Part shown: positions 47,139 through 59,121 of the stretch, in pieces
Layout: every line of letters starts with the position of its first letter
Numbering within the stretch: position 1 is the first letter of the stretch
DNA from: Maratus speciosus
Taxonomy: Eukaryota; Arthropoda; Arachnida; Araneae; Salticidae
Direction of reading: 5' to 3'
Length of the DNA: 64,000 nucleotides
Assembly (NCBI GenBank): GCA_963932465.1
Contig: OZ010795.1
Coordinates: 520,495,451 to 520,559,450, forward strand
Notes under the pieces: model-generated
Told to the model about the DNA's origin: nothing
Seen by the model: the letters and a program-made list of their open reading frames with translations, nothing else
Database searches by the model: none
Position numbers and translations under genes: made by a program

Positions 47139-47500
47139 TACCATTTCATGAAATCGTATAGGATAATTTAATAGTTTTTAACCTTACTTCAAGTGTGTTA
47201 TTTATTTATTTTTAAAGCTCAACAATCAAAATTGTCCAATATATAAATTTAAAAAAATGTAAACAAAGATTGAATAGACATGACCGCAAAAAGGCTCAAA
47301 TCTGCATAACACTTGGAACCAAACTGTGCAGATTAGACGTCTTCTACTGTACACAGTTTTTCATAAATGTGTTTCGTTCTTAAAATGTGTTATTTTCATC
47401 TATCACTGCGGAACAAGCGAGAAAACTCATATTCTTGCACATGAGTTGTATATATCTTTATATCTAAATTTCCGTCATTTTTGACGGGCTACCTTTCTAG

Positions 47501-48057
47501 TAATTAAATAAAATCCTTAATATAGCGAAATAGGTTAAAATATCTTTATTTCAATTAACGATATAAAGGAAATCTGATAATTAAAATGGTTTCTCTTATA
47601 CATAAGCGAATAATTTTAAGGCGATTACAAGTGAATTTCGGTATTTTTACTTTTACTGTTTTCCATAAAACATATCTAATTAAATTCGTTGCCAGCAGAT
47701 AAACTGATTAAAATTTAAAACCATTGCAAAAACTATGATGTCTGTAGAGTAAAAAAATAGACTAAAATAGCGTTTAAAAATCGATTATTAATATTACTTT
47801 TTGAAATACTTTAGATGGTAACTTAAACACGATTTATTATAAATAGACATTTTTTAAAATTTTGCATTTATAGTTTTTTTCTTTTTTCCCCCCTTATGTC
47901 AGATTTTCTAATGTTTATAATAGTTACAACAAATACGGTTTAAACACACTAACCGCCAAAACTATAAGTTTACTTCAACTCTATCAGCAACGTTTTTATT
48001 AATAGTCGTTTGCTAACCAGAAATGCCTGAAGGTGATCTGCGCACATTTTCTTTAAA
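47501..48057. other. A+T-rich stretch, no gene recognised
   Basis: Nothing recognised between Helitron 2 and family A copy 2. Confidence 0.5.
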
Positions 48058-48509
48058 TAAACTAGTTGGATGTGCCAATCCAAAAACTTTCTCCTATCTC
48101 ATATATTTTAACGTTTCAAAATGTTGTTACAAATGTCAATATCTCATTTTTATTAGTTCAATACTATATCAACTTTGACTTTCATCTGAAATTTCTGCTT
48201 CAGTCAATTAATCGGAGTAAAAACGAGTTAATCTCCATCATGATATTTATTAAAATCAACAGTTGTTCATTATTCTGTTGTATATCAGTTGTTCTAGAAT
48301 AGACGGTTTATCACGATGGGAACTTCCCGTCGATTCATGAACCAACGGTGTACAATAGAACTACGAAAAATGTTGTTACAAATGTCAATATCTCATTTTA
48401 GGTAGCTTTCATTACAAAAAGCTACCTATTGCAGCCGTTCGGAAGAAAGCGATTTCAAAAAATTTTGGTATATTTTCATCGATCGTGACCCCCAGACCCC
48501 GAAACCACC

Positions 48510-50335
48510 CTCCGTTCAAAATTGACATATATATATATATATCTGACATTTGTCACACTGTAACTCTCATATTTATGAACCGATTTGGATGTAATTCGGT
48601 GTGTGCATAGTACATACCAATGTCTCGACCGAGTTCGTTGGCCAGCTTCATCCGCCATTTTGTTTCAAAATGGCGGCCATTTAAAAAATTTTTAAAAATT
48701 TTAAATTTGAAATGTGGTACCAAAAAATTGAAAATGGAGAAGTATTTTTTTCTTATGTATTTGACCTTTATACAAAAATTCCAGAGCAGTTTTTGTTTCG
48801 ACTATATCTTAAAAAATGGCTGAGTTATAGCATTTTGAATTTCTAGCATGGCTGACATTTTGAAACGTCCTGAATTTTGTCACGCGATAAAAGGCGTATT
48901 TATGAACCGATTTAGATGTAACTTCGTTTATACATAGTACATACCAATGTCTCGACCGAGTTCGTTGGCCAGCTTCATCCGCCATCTTGTTTACAAATGG
49001 CGGCCATTTAAATTTTTAAGAAAAATTTAAATTTGAAATGTGGTACCAAAAAATTGAAAATTGAAAAAATATTTTTTTTCTTATGTGTTTTACCTTGATA
49101 AAAAGATTCGGGTGCAGTTTTTGTTTCGTCTATATCTTAAAAAATGGCTGAGTTATAGCATTTTGAATTTCTAGCGTGGCTGACATTTTGAAACGTCCTG
49201 ATTTTTGTCACGTGATAACGGGCGTATTTAAGAACCGATTTGAATGTACCTTGGTGTGTACATAGTACATACAAATATCTCGACCGAGTTCGGTGTCCAG
49301 CTTCATCCGCCATTTGTTTCAAAATGGCGGCCATTTAAAAAATTAAAAAAAAATTAAAATTTAAAATGAGATACCAAAAAATTGGAAAATGAAAAATATT
49401 TTTTTCGTATGTGTTTGACCTTAATACAAAGATTCCGGAACAGTTTTTGTTTCTTCTATATCTAAAAAAATGGCTTAGTTATAGCATTTTAAATTTCTAT
49501 TGTGGCTGACATTTTAAAACGACCTGATTTTTGTCACGCGATAACAGGCGTATTTATGAACCGATTTGGATGTAACTTGGTCTGTACATAGTACATACCA
49601 ATGTCTCGACCGAGTTCGTTGGCCAGCTTCATTCGCCATCTTGTTTCAAAAGGTCATTTAAAATAAATTAAATTTAAAATGAGGTATTAAAAAATTGGAA
49701 AATGAAAAAGATTTTTTTTATGTGTTTGGCCTTGATACAAAGATTCCGGAGCAGTTTTTATTTCTGAAAATTTGTTCTTTTGTTTATATCTTAAAAAATG
49801 GTTGAATTATGGCACTTTGAATTTCTAGCATGGCTAACATTTTGAAACGATCTTGGATTTGTCACGCGATAACACACGTATTCACCTATTTCGATGTAAG
49901 AAGGCATGTGGATAGTATACATCAATATCTCGACCAACTTCGCTGGCCAGCTTCATCAGCCATCTTGCTTCAAAATAGCGGCCGTTAAATAAAAAAAAAA
50001 ATTATATTTAAAGTGAAGTGCAAAAAAAAATTAGAAATTTAAAAAGGTTTCTTTCTTAAGTATTTGACCTTGATATAAGGTTTCAGGAGCATTGTTTGTT
50101 TGTCTTTATTCTAAAAAATGTCTCAGATATAGCAATTTCAATATCTAATGTGGGTGACATTTTGAAAAATCTGATTTTTTGCCTGTGACAGCACTCGTAT
50201 ATATCAATCGATTCCGATATGAGTGAGCATGTGCACAGCAATTACTAAGGTCTCCGCCAAGTTCACTGGTTAGCCTCATCCACCATGTTGTCTTAAAATG
50301 GAAGGCACTTTAAGATATCACCGAATTTGGCAGTC
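48510..50335 (+). repeat. 326-bp tandem array, about six units, decaying to the right
   Basis: 'tctcgaccgagttcgttggc' or a variant recurs at about 48623, 48949, 49276, 49602, 49927 and 50250. Each unit contains 'cagcttcatccgccat' followed by 'tttcaaaatggcggccattt', which is partly self-complementary, and later 'atggctgagttatagcattt'. Identity falls steadily in the last two units, as expected when array edges escape homogenisation. Confidence 0.92.
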
Positions 50336-50639
50336 AAATATAAGTTACTTTAAATAAAAGCAGCTTGGATAAAGCTGACTAATTTCGCGAAATTCTTATT
50401 CATAATGATTTAGTATTGATAAAAATTAGTATTGAGTCTCCTATATTCGTTTTCCACTAAATTGAACTTCGTGTGTTTGAATAATATAAGTTGGCTTTTT
50501 CTTTAAATAAGGAATATGAAAGCTACCTCTTCCTCCCGGCACTGGCTGGAAGGACTTTTTATAAGTTCAATACTATATCAACTTTGACTTTCATCTTAAA
50601 TTTCTGCTTCAGTCTGCTTCTTCAAATCAAGAAAATAAC

Positions 50640-50905
50640 TCAAAAATTAATATTATAGTGCCCCCTTTCCGCGGAATATTTCGAAATTCATAGAGAACCT
50701 TCTTTCCATGGTCAAAAACATACATAAAAAATTGATTCAATTCTATGCATAAATTCATGCACTTTTTGAAGGTACAATATTGAAAATGCCGCAAAAATCG
50801 CACAAAAATTGCTATTACAGCGTCCTCTACCGGCGTATTTTTTTCTAAATTAAGGGAGGACCTGCTTGATATAGCCAAAAGTAAAAACAAAAGGACGCAC
50901 TGACA
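50640..50905 (+). repeat. Two units of the 152-bp family A repeat
   Basis: 'tatagtgccccctttccgcgg' (about 50652) and 'cagcgtcctctaccggcgtat' (about 50818) mark two diverged units of the array seen at 11045-12135, then the shared family A right end. Confidence 0.8.
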
Positions 50906-51439
50906 CACGGACATGTTTTTTGGTATCTCTGACCCCAAAAACGTGCAAATCCGTCGAAAACCGGAAGTCGAAAAAATTCCGCTTACAATACTTTCTTCTA
51001 TTAAAAGAAATTGCTTAATAGTTTCTATTTCATTATGGTTATATCTAATTTTAGAATTACGCATTCTGAAAATTTTTGGATAGAACTATGTAGTAGGCTA
51101 TAATTAAACAAATCACTAAATTTATAAATTTTTCAAATCATTGGAATAAGTTTTACTAAAAGCTAAAAAAAATAGTAGTTGTCTGTATTGAAAATTTAAA
51201 AATATGTTTATTGTAATTGTTTATATTGTTAACTTTTTGTAACAAATTATGAGAATTTAAGATAATATTCCATAATGCCAAATAATTCTAACATGCTTTG
51301 CTACGTTGTTTCAGAACAAAAAGACTTTTTTAAAACATTTGATTTTCTATAAACGAAAAAAAATGATATTTATTTAATCTTCAAAATTTCTGTCCTTCTA
51401 ACATTTATAGGCGCAGGATCCTGTGCAACCTGTGCATTC

Positions 51440-51617
51440 ACCTAAAATCAGGCTCTGCACAAACTCGTGAAGCTGATTGTCAGACGAAAATGCACCCTGA
51501 CAAAACTGGAGAATACTTTAGGAAACCTATATTTATTTCTTGCTTAGATAGTTTTATTTTTGGGCTCCTTGATCATTTTTATAAGAACAAAAGCAGCTTC
51601 GAAAATTTCAATTTTCT

Positions 51618-51622
<5 letters not shown>
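51440..51622 (+). pseudogene. hAT transposase fragment (DUF4371/ZMYM-like type)
   Basis: The frame reads MHPDKTGEYFRKPIFISC, then LDSFIFGLLDHFYKNKSSFE and NFNFLILK. This matches the segment of hAT-type transposases, and of their domesticated relatives, that reads roughly 'YYRRSIFIPFLDSFLSQL..RF', which lies between the catalytic core and the C-terminal dimerisation region (family knowledge). Just upstream, 'EADCQTK' in a broken frame fits the preceding 'GRQTKRAN' motif. The catalytic core and dimerisation domain are absent. A run of about 25 A follows immediately (51626-51650), which truncates the frame. Confidence 0.75.
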
Positions 51623-51655
<33 letters not shown>

Positions 51656-52429
51656 GCCGGCTCGGGCCTACAGGCGGAGGTAGATTTCGATGCTAAGTAC
51701 TAAATTCTCCAACAAAACTTAAATCAAGATTAGAGATAAAACCCAGTTTCTTCACAAAGAGCGAGCTGTAGGGAGCTAAACTTTTTGTGAAAATTGTAAT
51801 ATACACGAATACACACACACATATATATGGAATAGGTTTAAAAAATGGCTACAAAAAATTCAGAGAACCTTAAAGTGTTAAAATATGTTAATATTTCCAT
51901 AGTCGGGTTTTTATCATGTTTTAATACGTTTCTTCAAACTTACATGGCGTTACATATTCACCTACCGAGGTCCATTATATTTCCAATATGACGCAATATA
52001 CATATTTTTTTAATTCGTCAAACTATTTATTTTGAGTTTTCATGCCGAAATCTTGCTCTAGGAAACTTATGACGTAATATTCAATTTGTTTTCAATTTGT
52101 CAAACTATTTAATTTTACACGTGAAAATTTTGCAAAAGAAAAGTAATTGTTGTGGTGAAAATTTTATTATTTGTTTTTTTTTTTAATTGTTGGCAACTGC
52201 TACAACGAAAAACTTTTATTTTTTTCCTGCCATTGTTGTGTAAGAGCTGGTTTTATCAGAATCATGTTAAGACAGTATTCAAAATTTTGAACCCTCCCCA
52301 TTTCCACCCTCTTGGGCCGATTTCGCCCATTTTCAATCCCCGCCGAGATATTAGCCATCTCAAAGTTGTTGGCGAGTTTGAAGATGATTCGTGCATAATT
52401 GCGACTTTTATCGTGCGGACAAAATTTAG

Positions 52430-52475
<46 letters not shown>

Positions 52476-53193
52476 AACTTTTTAGGTGGGGGTGGTTTTG
52501 GGTTCCTGGGGTCCTATAATGAAAAGTTATGAAGGAATTTTTCAAAAGTCGCACCATGGTAACGACTGCAATAGGTAGTATTTCTTACAAAATCTACCTA
52601 AAAAAAAAGAATTGCTAGCCTGTTAAAAATAAAGAGTTATTACAAATACTTAACACCTTTCATGACGTCTAGATATCGGAAAAAGGGCGCAGTTTATACT
52701 TTGGTGTAAAAAAATTCAAATCTTAAAAAAAAAAAAAAAATAGTGAAACACAGAATAATTAAGCCTGCTATAGACAACTGCATGTACATTATTTAGCTGT
52801 CTAAATTAGAAAAATATATATGGCCTAATTGATAGCTTCGGAATTACTAAAGTAAACCTAATATATATATGTGAACATTCATATTAAAGTATAATGCCAT
52901 ATTTGTTACCATAAATGTGTTTAATTTTTTCAAACAAATAAAGGAAGGCGACAAGGCTAATTAAATAATGATTGTACCTTAAGCTGCTTTATGAAACTTT
53001 ATGGAAAGATCTTTGTTTAGCCCAATCTACATCTGCAGGCCTTTCTAATATTGGAAGAAACATCTTATATCTTTCTGTACATTTATATGTGTGGTTCTCT
53101 ACAAATAAATAAAAGCTCGATTTCTTTCGTAAGTATACTCAGTTTACACATAAAGAAGTATATATACGTGTATACATATACTCTCTATATATA
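51623..53193. other. Unassigned stretch with poly-A and ACAT/AT microsatellites
   Basis: (ACAT)n then (AT)n at about 52431-52476, flanked by a somewhat less A+T-rich block (52290-52400) with no recognisable protein. Poly-A runs near 52725. No gene recognised. Confidence 0.5.
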
Positions 53194-53214
53194 AGGCTGC
53201 GACAGGTGTTTGAG

Positions 53215-54330
53215 AACTAAACATCGCCTACTTTCAAACAGAAACGGTTGCTCTGAGAGCTGCAATAGTGTTGTATGGATGATTATTAGAGTCCGTCTCA
53301 AACGCGCCTCATACGTAATAGCCCATCGGCTTAATATCTAGGTAGATGGGCGGCAACAAGTTGATAATGACATGGTCCTGAAAGTTTTTTGATATCCATT
53401 ATTAGGTTTTGTGGGCTTTATGGAATGGTGCAGAAGTTTGTTGAAAAATGATGCCAAGTACTACAGAAGTAATCCAGAGCTTTAATATCTCGGTATAAGA
53501 AACGACGTTGACTCTGGCACCTTGAATAAATAAATGTGGATGCATCTGATCGTCATCGCTGCTCATGACACCAGAACAGTTTTGCCAGCGGACTACTTTT
53601 TTTAAATTCAGATTTCTTGATTGGCACCACTTTTTTGAAATAGAAAAATTCGCCTTATTTAATGGCATATTATATAAGGCGAAAACGGGGGGAATTTTGT
53701 CATTTCAAAAAAGTGGTGCCAATCACGAAATCTGAATTTTTAAAAAGTAGGCCACTGGCAACACTGCCCCAGAATCATCAGTGAGGCTGGAAGTATTCTG
53801 TGCATGAAAAACTGGTCCTCATTCTGGATTTTACGCAGTTACCGATCTATTTCCAGTGCACTTTCTGGACCTGGACAAAGTGTTTCTCATCGGAGAAAAG
53901 CAGGAGCGTTCCCTGATGTTTCAACTTGTTAAGGAGGTGTTTTGTTCTGGCCAGGCGGTTATCCCTGTTTCTCTCAGACACGAATTGTCCTCTCCTAATC
54001 ACATACGATCTCTAACAAAGTTTATCATAAATCACACATCGGGAGGTGGATTCATTAACCTGCAGCGCCGTAGCGAGTGCCGTTATCGACTTCCTAGGAT
54101 TTCTATCGACACGACTGATGAATCAGTCTTGATAATGTCCTATTGCTGACAGTGTCGTTTTCTGTATGAAAGGGTTGCAACTTCAAACCTAGCAACTTTA
54201 CTCGTTACTTTTAAGACGAATGACCATGCAGCAAGAACGTAGCAATCACGGAATCGGAGTGTCTTTAGCCAATGCGACAATTACAGCATGCCTCTTCATT
54301 TCATCAGTTAGGCTAGGTTGTGACATGTTT
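53215..54330 (-). pseudogene. Mariner/Tc1-type transposase, broken and split by a MITE
   Basis: In shifting frames on the minus strand: SLTDEMKRHAVIVALAKDTP near the start, then LLLFSDEKHFVQVQ (first catalytic Asp). After the inserted MITE come MSSDDDQMHPHLFIQGARVN and VVSYTEILKLW, then FQQTSAPFHKAHKT and finally NHPYNTIAALRATV. Relatives read FQQDSAP at the second catalytic site, so that Asp is now Thr; the third region reads PPIYLDIKPMGYYV where relatives have SPDLNP. The enzyme is dead by stops, frameshifts, loss of the second Asp and the insertion. Confidence 0.87.
53577..53766. mobile_element. hAT-type MITE, 190 bp, almost fully palindromic
   Basis: Its two arms are inverted copies of about 85 bases: 'cagttttgccagcgg' on the left, and the complement 'cagtgttgccagtgg' from the right, continuing through 'attcagatttc' and 'gattggcaccacttttttga'. 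Flanks CACCAGAA (53569-53576) and CCCCAGAA (53767-53774) are an 8-bp duplication with one mismatch. CAGTGTTGCCA ends and 8-bp duplications are hAT features. It would fold into one long hairpin if transcribed. Confidence 0.92.
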
Positions 54331-54417
54331 ACATGTAAAACAAAGAAAGAAGTAACTATGTTGCACAAGTTGGTATTTCACTTATAATGTATGTTCTAAA
54401 ATACCTGCTGCACACTG

Positions 54418-55527
54418 TATTTTGTTTTTATCGCATATTATTTCTAAATGAAATTCACCTTTTGAATTAAGTAACTTAAGCAAAGAAATTGATTAGATGT
54501 TAGTGTTTTTGCTTGGGTATTTCCAATTGAAATTGTTATCATTTTCTATTTTGCCTAAAATCATAAATGTGATCTGATTTATATGATATTAAAAAATAAA
54601 GCATAAATCATAGATTAAAATTAATGTACATTTTGTGCAGGATACTTTAAAAATATAAATATATAAAAGAAAACTGCATCTTTTTATTTTTCTAATTTAT
54701 TGTTTTGAAATTAATTATTTTATTAAACATGCAAGACACATGTTAAAATATTTATAGCTGTATGAGTATTTCTACCTGTGTCACTCATCTATCTGATAAC
54801 AAAAAAATATTAGGAAATTATTTTCTTCCTTTTGGAAATTTAATAAGTCGAAGTACATAATATTTGACATGAATTTTGACATGAAAAGACTAAAATACAA
54901 AAGTTTTTAAACTTTATATTGGAATAAAAGAGCTTTATAGAATTCTTTAAATTTTGAAACATTTGATGGGTTTGATATGTTTTCTTTGTGAGAAATCTTG
55001 AAATTTTCAGCGCAAATTTTTAAATTATGGTAAAACAGATGTTTTTGACATAGCTTTGATTCATATTTGAAAAGGCTAAGTTAATATGTTTCCTTATTAT
55101 TTATTTTTAACAAATAAAAATATCTTAAACAAAGGAAGAAGTTCAAAAGCAGATAATTTTTTTAAAATCATTCTAAAAGACAGTAGAAAATAGTCCAAAA
55201 ATAATTATTTAAAAAATTCAATACCTTCAAAATATACCTTAAATTTGTAATTATCTTAGAAAATAAATTCCATTTAAAATATAATTAAACATATAAAATT
55301 TCATTTTTGTTAATTTTTAATTAAAAAAAACAAGATTTCATATGTACATGAAATCATCAATTTCAATTACGCTATTAGGCATACAAGCGAAAAGCATCAA
55401 ATGATACTGATGATTCCTGTTGTAAACAGCAATTAATAACTTTCAAAATGAACAACAACTAAGACATTTAACTTAGTTTAATATCATATTTAATTTATTC
55501 AATTATAATTGGATTGAAATTCATATA
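54418..55527. other. A+T-rich stretch, no gene recognised
   Basis: Unique A+T-rich spacer between two mariner elements. Confidence 0.5.
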
Positions 55528-57127
55528 CCGGGTGAGACAAAAGCTCGTTAAAACATTAAAAATTCATAAAAAGGAAGAAAATATGATAAAGAAGCGCGGT
55601 TTGCAAGAAAGGGCTCACAATGTTGTCGGATTTGTTTTAGCAGCAAAAATATTTTCAGTTAAAAAAGTCACCTGTAGAGGGCACTGATGACCCGAAACAA
55701 AATGAACATGACAACAGTTCGCTCCATTCATTTATTTTTGCAATAACAAATGTTCAATATGACCTCCAGTACATTCTACGACACAACTAAAGTGACTGAC
55801 AACGCCCGTTACAGCTGAATGCAACATTTTGGAATGAAATGCAAAAACCTCACAGCAGATGGAATCACTGAGTACGGCAATTCTGAAAGGTACGAACGGT
55901 ACACAAGTTATTTCAAATTGCTCCACAACCAGAAGTCAACCGGACTGTGGTTGGGTGATAGTGGAGGCCATGCAATCTTGCAACTACGACTGATCTATCT
56001 GTCTTTACCAAAAGTACTCAATAGGAATTGTTTTACTGGATTGGTATAGTGTGGCGGTGTGCCATCCTGCATAAAGTTAATTACAGATAACACACTTCTT
56101 TGATTTAATGCGGGCACGACTTTGTCATGCAAAAGAGTGAAATAATGCTCAGCGGCTATTTGCTCTAGCCCAATATGGAACACGGTTCTTCAAAGAAGAA
56201 TGGTCCGACAGTAAAAGATGGGGTGAAGCCACACCAGACAGTAAACTTGGCTAGATTCAGTGACTTCGTCGTGTATTCACGAGGATTAGACATCGCCAAT
56301 ATACGAGAGTTTTGGGTATTGACATCCTAGTGTAATGTGATGTGCGCCTCATCCGTCCAGAAAAAAACCTTTGAATAACAACTGAGGGTCGCTTTCAATT
56401 CTTGCCAGAGCACACTCGGCAAATGGTTCCCTCATAGCTGTGTCTCCCGGTTGTAACTTTTGCAATGACTGCACTTTGTAAGAGATGCAATATTCCGTGG
56501 AAGATACGCCGATCGATCACTGAGGCACATACAACATCCTTCCAGCTTTGCGAGAACTGTTTGGGACGATTGACGACTGCTCGAGGACGATTCCGCAGCT
56601 AAATAATTCCGACAACATGGTGGAATTCAGTTTAATGGTTTCCACCGGATTGATTCGGCCCTCGGCCAACAAGGGTCATCCACTTCGTGACTTATCCTCA
56701 AAAGAGCCATTTTCTTCGAACCGTTTCACAAGCTTCACTAATACAGGACACTATATGGGGCCATTCTTCGTCTTCAGTCCTTTCGCCCTACAAAATTTTC
56801 GTAACGCAACAATTTCTGATTCTTCGTTGAAATAGAAAAACTTCACTAACAACCATCGATCGGGTAATTATAAAATGGGGAGAGTGAATAAGTAATCCTC
56901 GTGTATCACGGTCTTTTATTGCAATATTAATTTGCATAATTCGCTGAATTTTTCGTATGTCAGCGCAATTTATGCTGTTGACTTTTTGTAAGTAAAAATT
57001 ATTTTATTCCATAAAGTAATCAAACTACCTTGTGAGTCCTTTCCTGCAAATCACACTTCCTTATCATGATTTCTTCCCTTTTTTTTATTAATTTTTTTTA
57101 ATTTTGACGGACTTTTGTCTCATCTGG
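55528..57127. mobile_element. Full-length but defective mariner/Tc1 element, 1.6 kb, about 100-bp TIRs
   Basis: Left end 'ccgggtgagacaaaagctcg' and complement of the right end 'ccagatgagacaaaagtccg' begin inverted repeats that stay alignable for about 100 bases ('atgataa(a/g)gaag', 'gatttgcaggaaaggactca' type). TA flanks both ends (55526-55527, 57128-57129). The length fits an undeleted element with unusually long inverted repeats. Its gene is on the minus strand. Confidence 0.9.
55730..56842 (-). pseudogene. Mariner/Tc1-type transposase, DD37D-like, broken
   Basis: The minus strand reads EEPSEIVALRKF-like N-terminal sequence (EIVALRKFCRAKGLKTKNGP), LVKLVKRFEENGSFEDKSRS, then, after damage, WTDEAHITLH with the first catalytic Asp, NPREYTTKSLNLAKFTVWCG and FTPSFTVGPFFFEEP. 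It continues with INFMQDGTPPHYTNPVKQFL (second Asp), AWPPLSPNHSPVDFWLWSNL and ends GGHIEHLLLQK. Counting from QD to the SPN/SPD position gives 37 residues, so a DD37D-like spacing, with the third Asp changed to Asn. Several stops and frameshifts are present. The order of blocks matches spider-type mariner relatives I know of. Confidence 0.9.
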
Positions 57128-59121
57128 TAGATTCTTCTAATGATTAATTTTGCGCTAAGTAAGCTTTTTAAAGTATTGTTGTTGAATTTGCTTTTCATAT
57201 TATTTTCATTATGGATATTGTCACGGCATTACATTTAATTAAAATTAATATAGATTTATTTATATATTTATATTCTTTTAACTGTTTTAATTAATAACAT
57301 ATTTTTTGTATATGCATTGATCACAACGACAGCGCATAAAATGAACAACCTGTATCTAAATACTTTGCGAAGTGCAATTAATTAAGCTCTTTCTCGTAAA
57401 ATTGTCTTTTTTTGTTTAATTTCATTTAATTAAAAAAAGAAAGAAAGAATTGAGCATACCTAATAGCATATTGGGACTTTCTTCTGGTTTAGTTGCAGAA
57501 AATTTTAAAACTTTGCAGTTCAATCTGATTACATTTAATATTTTGACAAGCACTCGATAAATTAATTGAATTAAATGCATGATGAAAAGAGATACCAAAA
57601 TAGATATTAGCACACATGGCTAAATATTAGTCATCCTTTCTTGGAAGAGCTGTGGCTTGGTTATAATTATAAAAATGGCGTTTCAGAAATATCACAAAGT
57701 AAACCGAGCCCTGTCTGCCGTTCATTATCACCGTAATAACGTGGAATGGATAAGTCTCTGAAGTAGGGTAAATACAGGAATTTGCCAGAGTGGCAAAAGA
57801 GGGCTATCATGTTTGATCGCGTCAACGAGCACGCATCGAACGATCTTGTCGAAATTGTTTGCTTACCGAAGCGAATTTTCTAACATTGCTTTGGATGGTG
57901 AACCCCTGGTGGCACTAAACCAATGCTTCAAAACTGTGGTTTGAAAAAGAACCTAAGCCACTGGAAAGCGTCACGCTTTGTGGATAAAAATTGGTTACAA
58001 ACTCGACTGGAATAGGAGTAGTCAATGAATGAAGCTCCATGATAACCCTTTTTCTAAGCTCACATTATGAAATAACCAACATGCCCAACATGCAATAAAA
58101 AAAATCTCGGTTCATCAAATGAGACAATTGTTTACCGCAGAACATAAAGTCCCACGTGTGTAATGGACAATAAACATCGAAATTTAACAGTAACTGACAG
58201 GATTCCCGCAATGTGGCCCGATGAATGATAATTTTGCCTTTGTTTGCGAATAACACTTCAGTTTTGAGTGATGCATTTAAGCGGCGCTCTCAGAAGGCAA
58301 TATTCCAATCGGTGGTGATTCTCTTATGGTTTCCGCGTGTTTATCGCATTATGGCTTAGGTTAATGACGTACTATTCTGATCAATTACATAAGCCAACAT
58401 GTTTATTTAACCTTTCTAGTTGATCATGTGTTATTCTTCATTCAGTATCTTCTTTATAAATATACCATAAGCACAGATCTTTTTAATAAGATGAAAGTAG
58501 CCTTGTTCACAGGTCTGCATCAATACGTAACTAACACTTTCATCAATCGGTCCAAACAATCATCCGATCTTAACAGAAAAGAAAATTTAAGGGACTTAAT
58601 TCAAGTAGATACAGTAACGCCTACAGCAACATGCTTTTAATTTAGTTGTTTTACGTGATCTACTCATGAGTTAGTAGCATCAACTTGGTGTGTCATATCG
58701 GTAGGAACTTGTAAATATAACTCCTTAAGGAATGCGTGCAATTAATAGTACCCGAGGTAATTTTATGCGATATTAATCAGAAATTTCTTAGGTGGGGTAT
58801 TAATATTTGTACTTTGTGATTACTCGTATATTTCAAAAATGCATTTAAAGCATATATTTAAGAGGTTTTGACTCGCACAAATGTCGTTTTTTGCAGAATG
58901 TCGAGTCCGATCAGCTACAAATACCTATGCAAGTGAGCTGATATTAGTAACTTATTAAAAATTCACGACGTCCTAACATATATACATGCATTGTATATTT
59001 TCGAAAATGTGTGGTTAAAACAGTCTGGGAATGTTATCAGGTATAAATTTCAGTTTTGCACGTATTTTTCTTATAATTTGAGAATAAATATTCAGCGGAG
59101 GAGCGAAAAACAGAAACCCTA
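57128..59121. other. Unassigned stretch, with a less A+T-rich block at 57.69-58.33 kb
   Basis: Bases about 57690-58330 have a more even composition and short open frames on both strands (for example minus 58256-58065, ending with a stop), which suggests a decayed gene or transposon. I could not match it to a family. The remainder is plain A+T-rich sequence. Confidence 0.35.

Larger units (their letters stand above)
42944..47500 (+). mobile_element. Non-autonomous Helitron, copy 2 (4.6 kb)
   Basis: It starts TCTATTTATATTAAATCC after A (42943) and ends with the same hairpin CCGTC-attttt-GACGG, then gctacctttCTAG (47497-47500) before T. It is collinear with copy 1 over nearly its whole length. 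Differences are discrete: it lacks the nested Merlin (22113-23330) and the MITE at 24331, and has its own insertions at 44478, 45258 and 46073. Flanks share nothing with copy 1, so this is transposition, not a tandem or segmental duplication. Confidence 0.9.
48058..51010 (+). repeat. Composite repeat family A, copy 2
   Basis: It shares its left 190 bases and its right end with 9069-12300. It lacks the CACTG transposon and instead carries the 326-bp array. 'acgaaaaatgttgttacaaa' at about 48362 repeats a phrase near its start (48120), suggesting internal rearrangement. No protein-coding frame. Confidence 0.65.
53194..54417. mobile_element. Defective mariner/Tc1 element, interrupted by a MITE
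   Basis: Ends 'tgcgacaggtgtttgagaac' and the complement of 'gttctaaaatacctgctgca' are imperfect inverted repeats of about 25 bases, flanked by TA on each side (53192-53193, 54418-54419). Removing the 190-bp MITE and one 8-bp duplication leaves about 1.03 kb, short for the family, so it has internal deletions. Its coding strand is minus. Confidence 0.8.

Noticed and set aside
21433..47500. Segmental duplication as explanation for the 21-27 kb and 43-47 kb similarity
   Set aside because: Homology stops exactly at TC and CTAG edges between A and T in unrelated flanks, which fits Helitron transposition instead.
48476..49334. Minus-strand ORFs sharing 'MADEAG(Q/H)RTRSR'
   Set aside because: The shared peptide comes from successive 326-bp repeat units, not from a gene family.
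53856..54149. 97-codon plus-strand ORF
   Set aside because: Antisense to the interrupted mariner transposase; the minus strand carries the recognisable SDEKHF motif.
56548..56835. 95-codon plus-strand ORF
   Set aside because: It is antisense to the mariner transposase pseudogene at 55730-56842.
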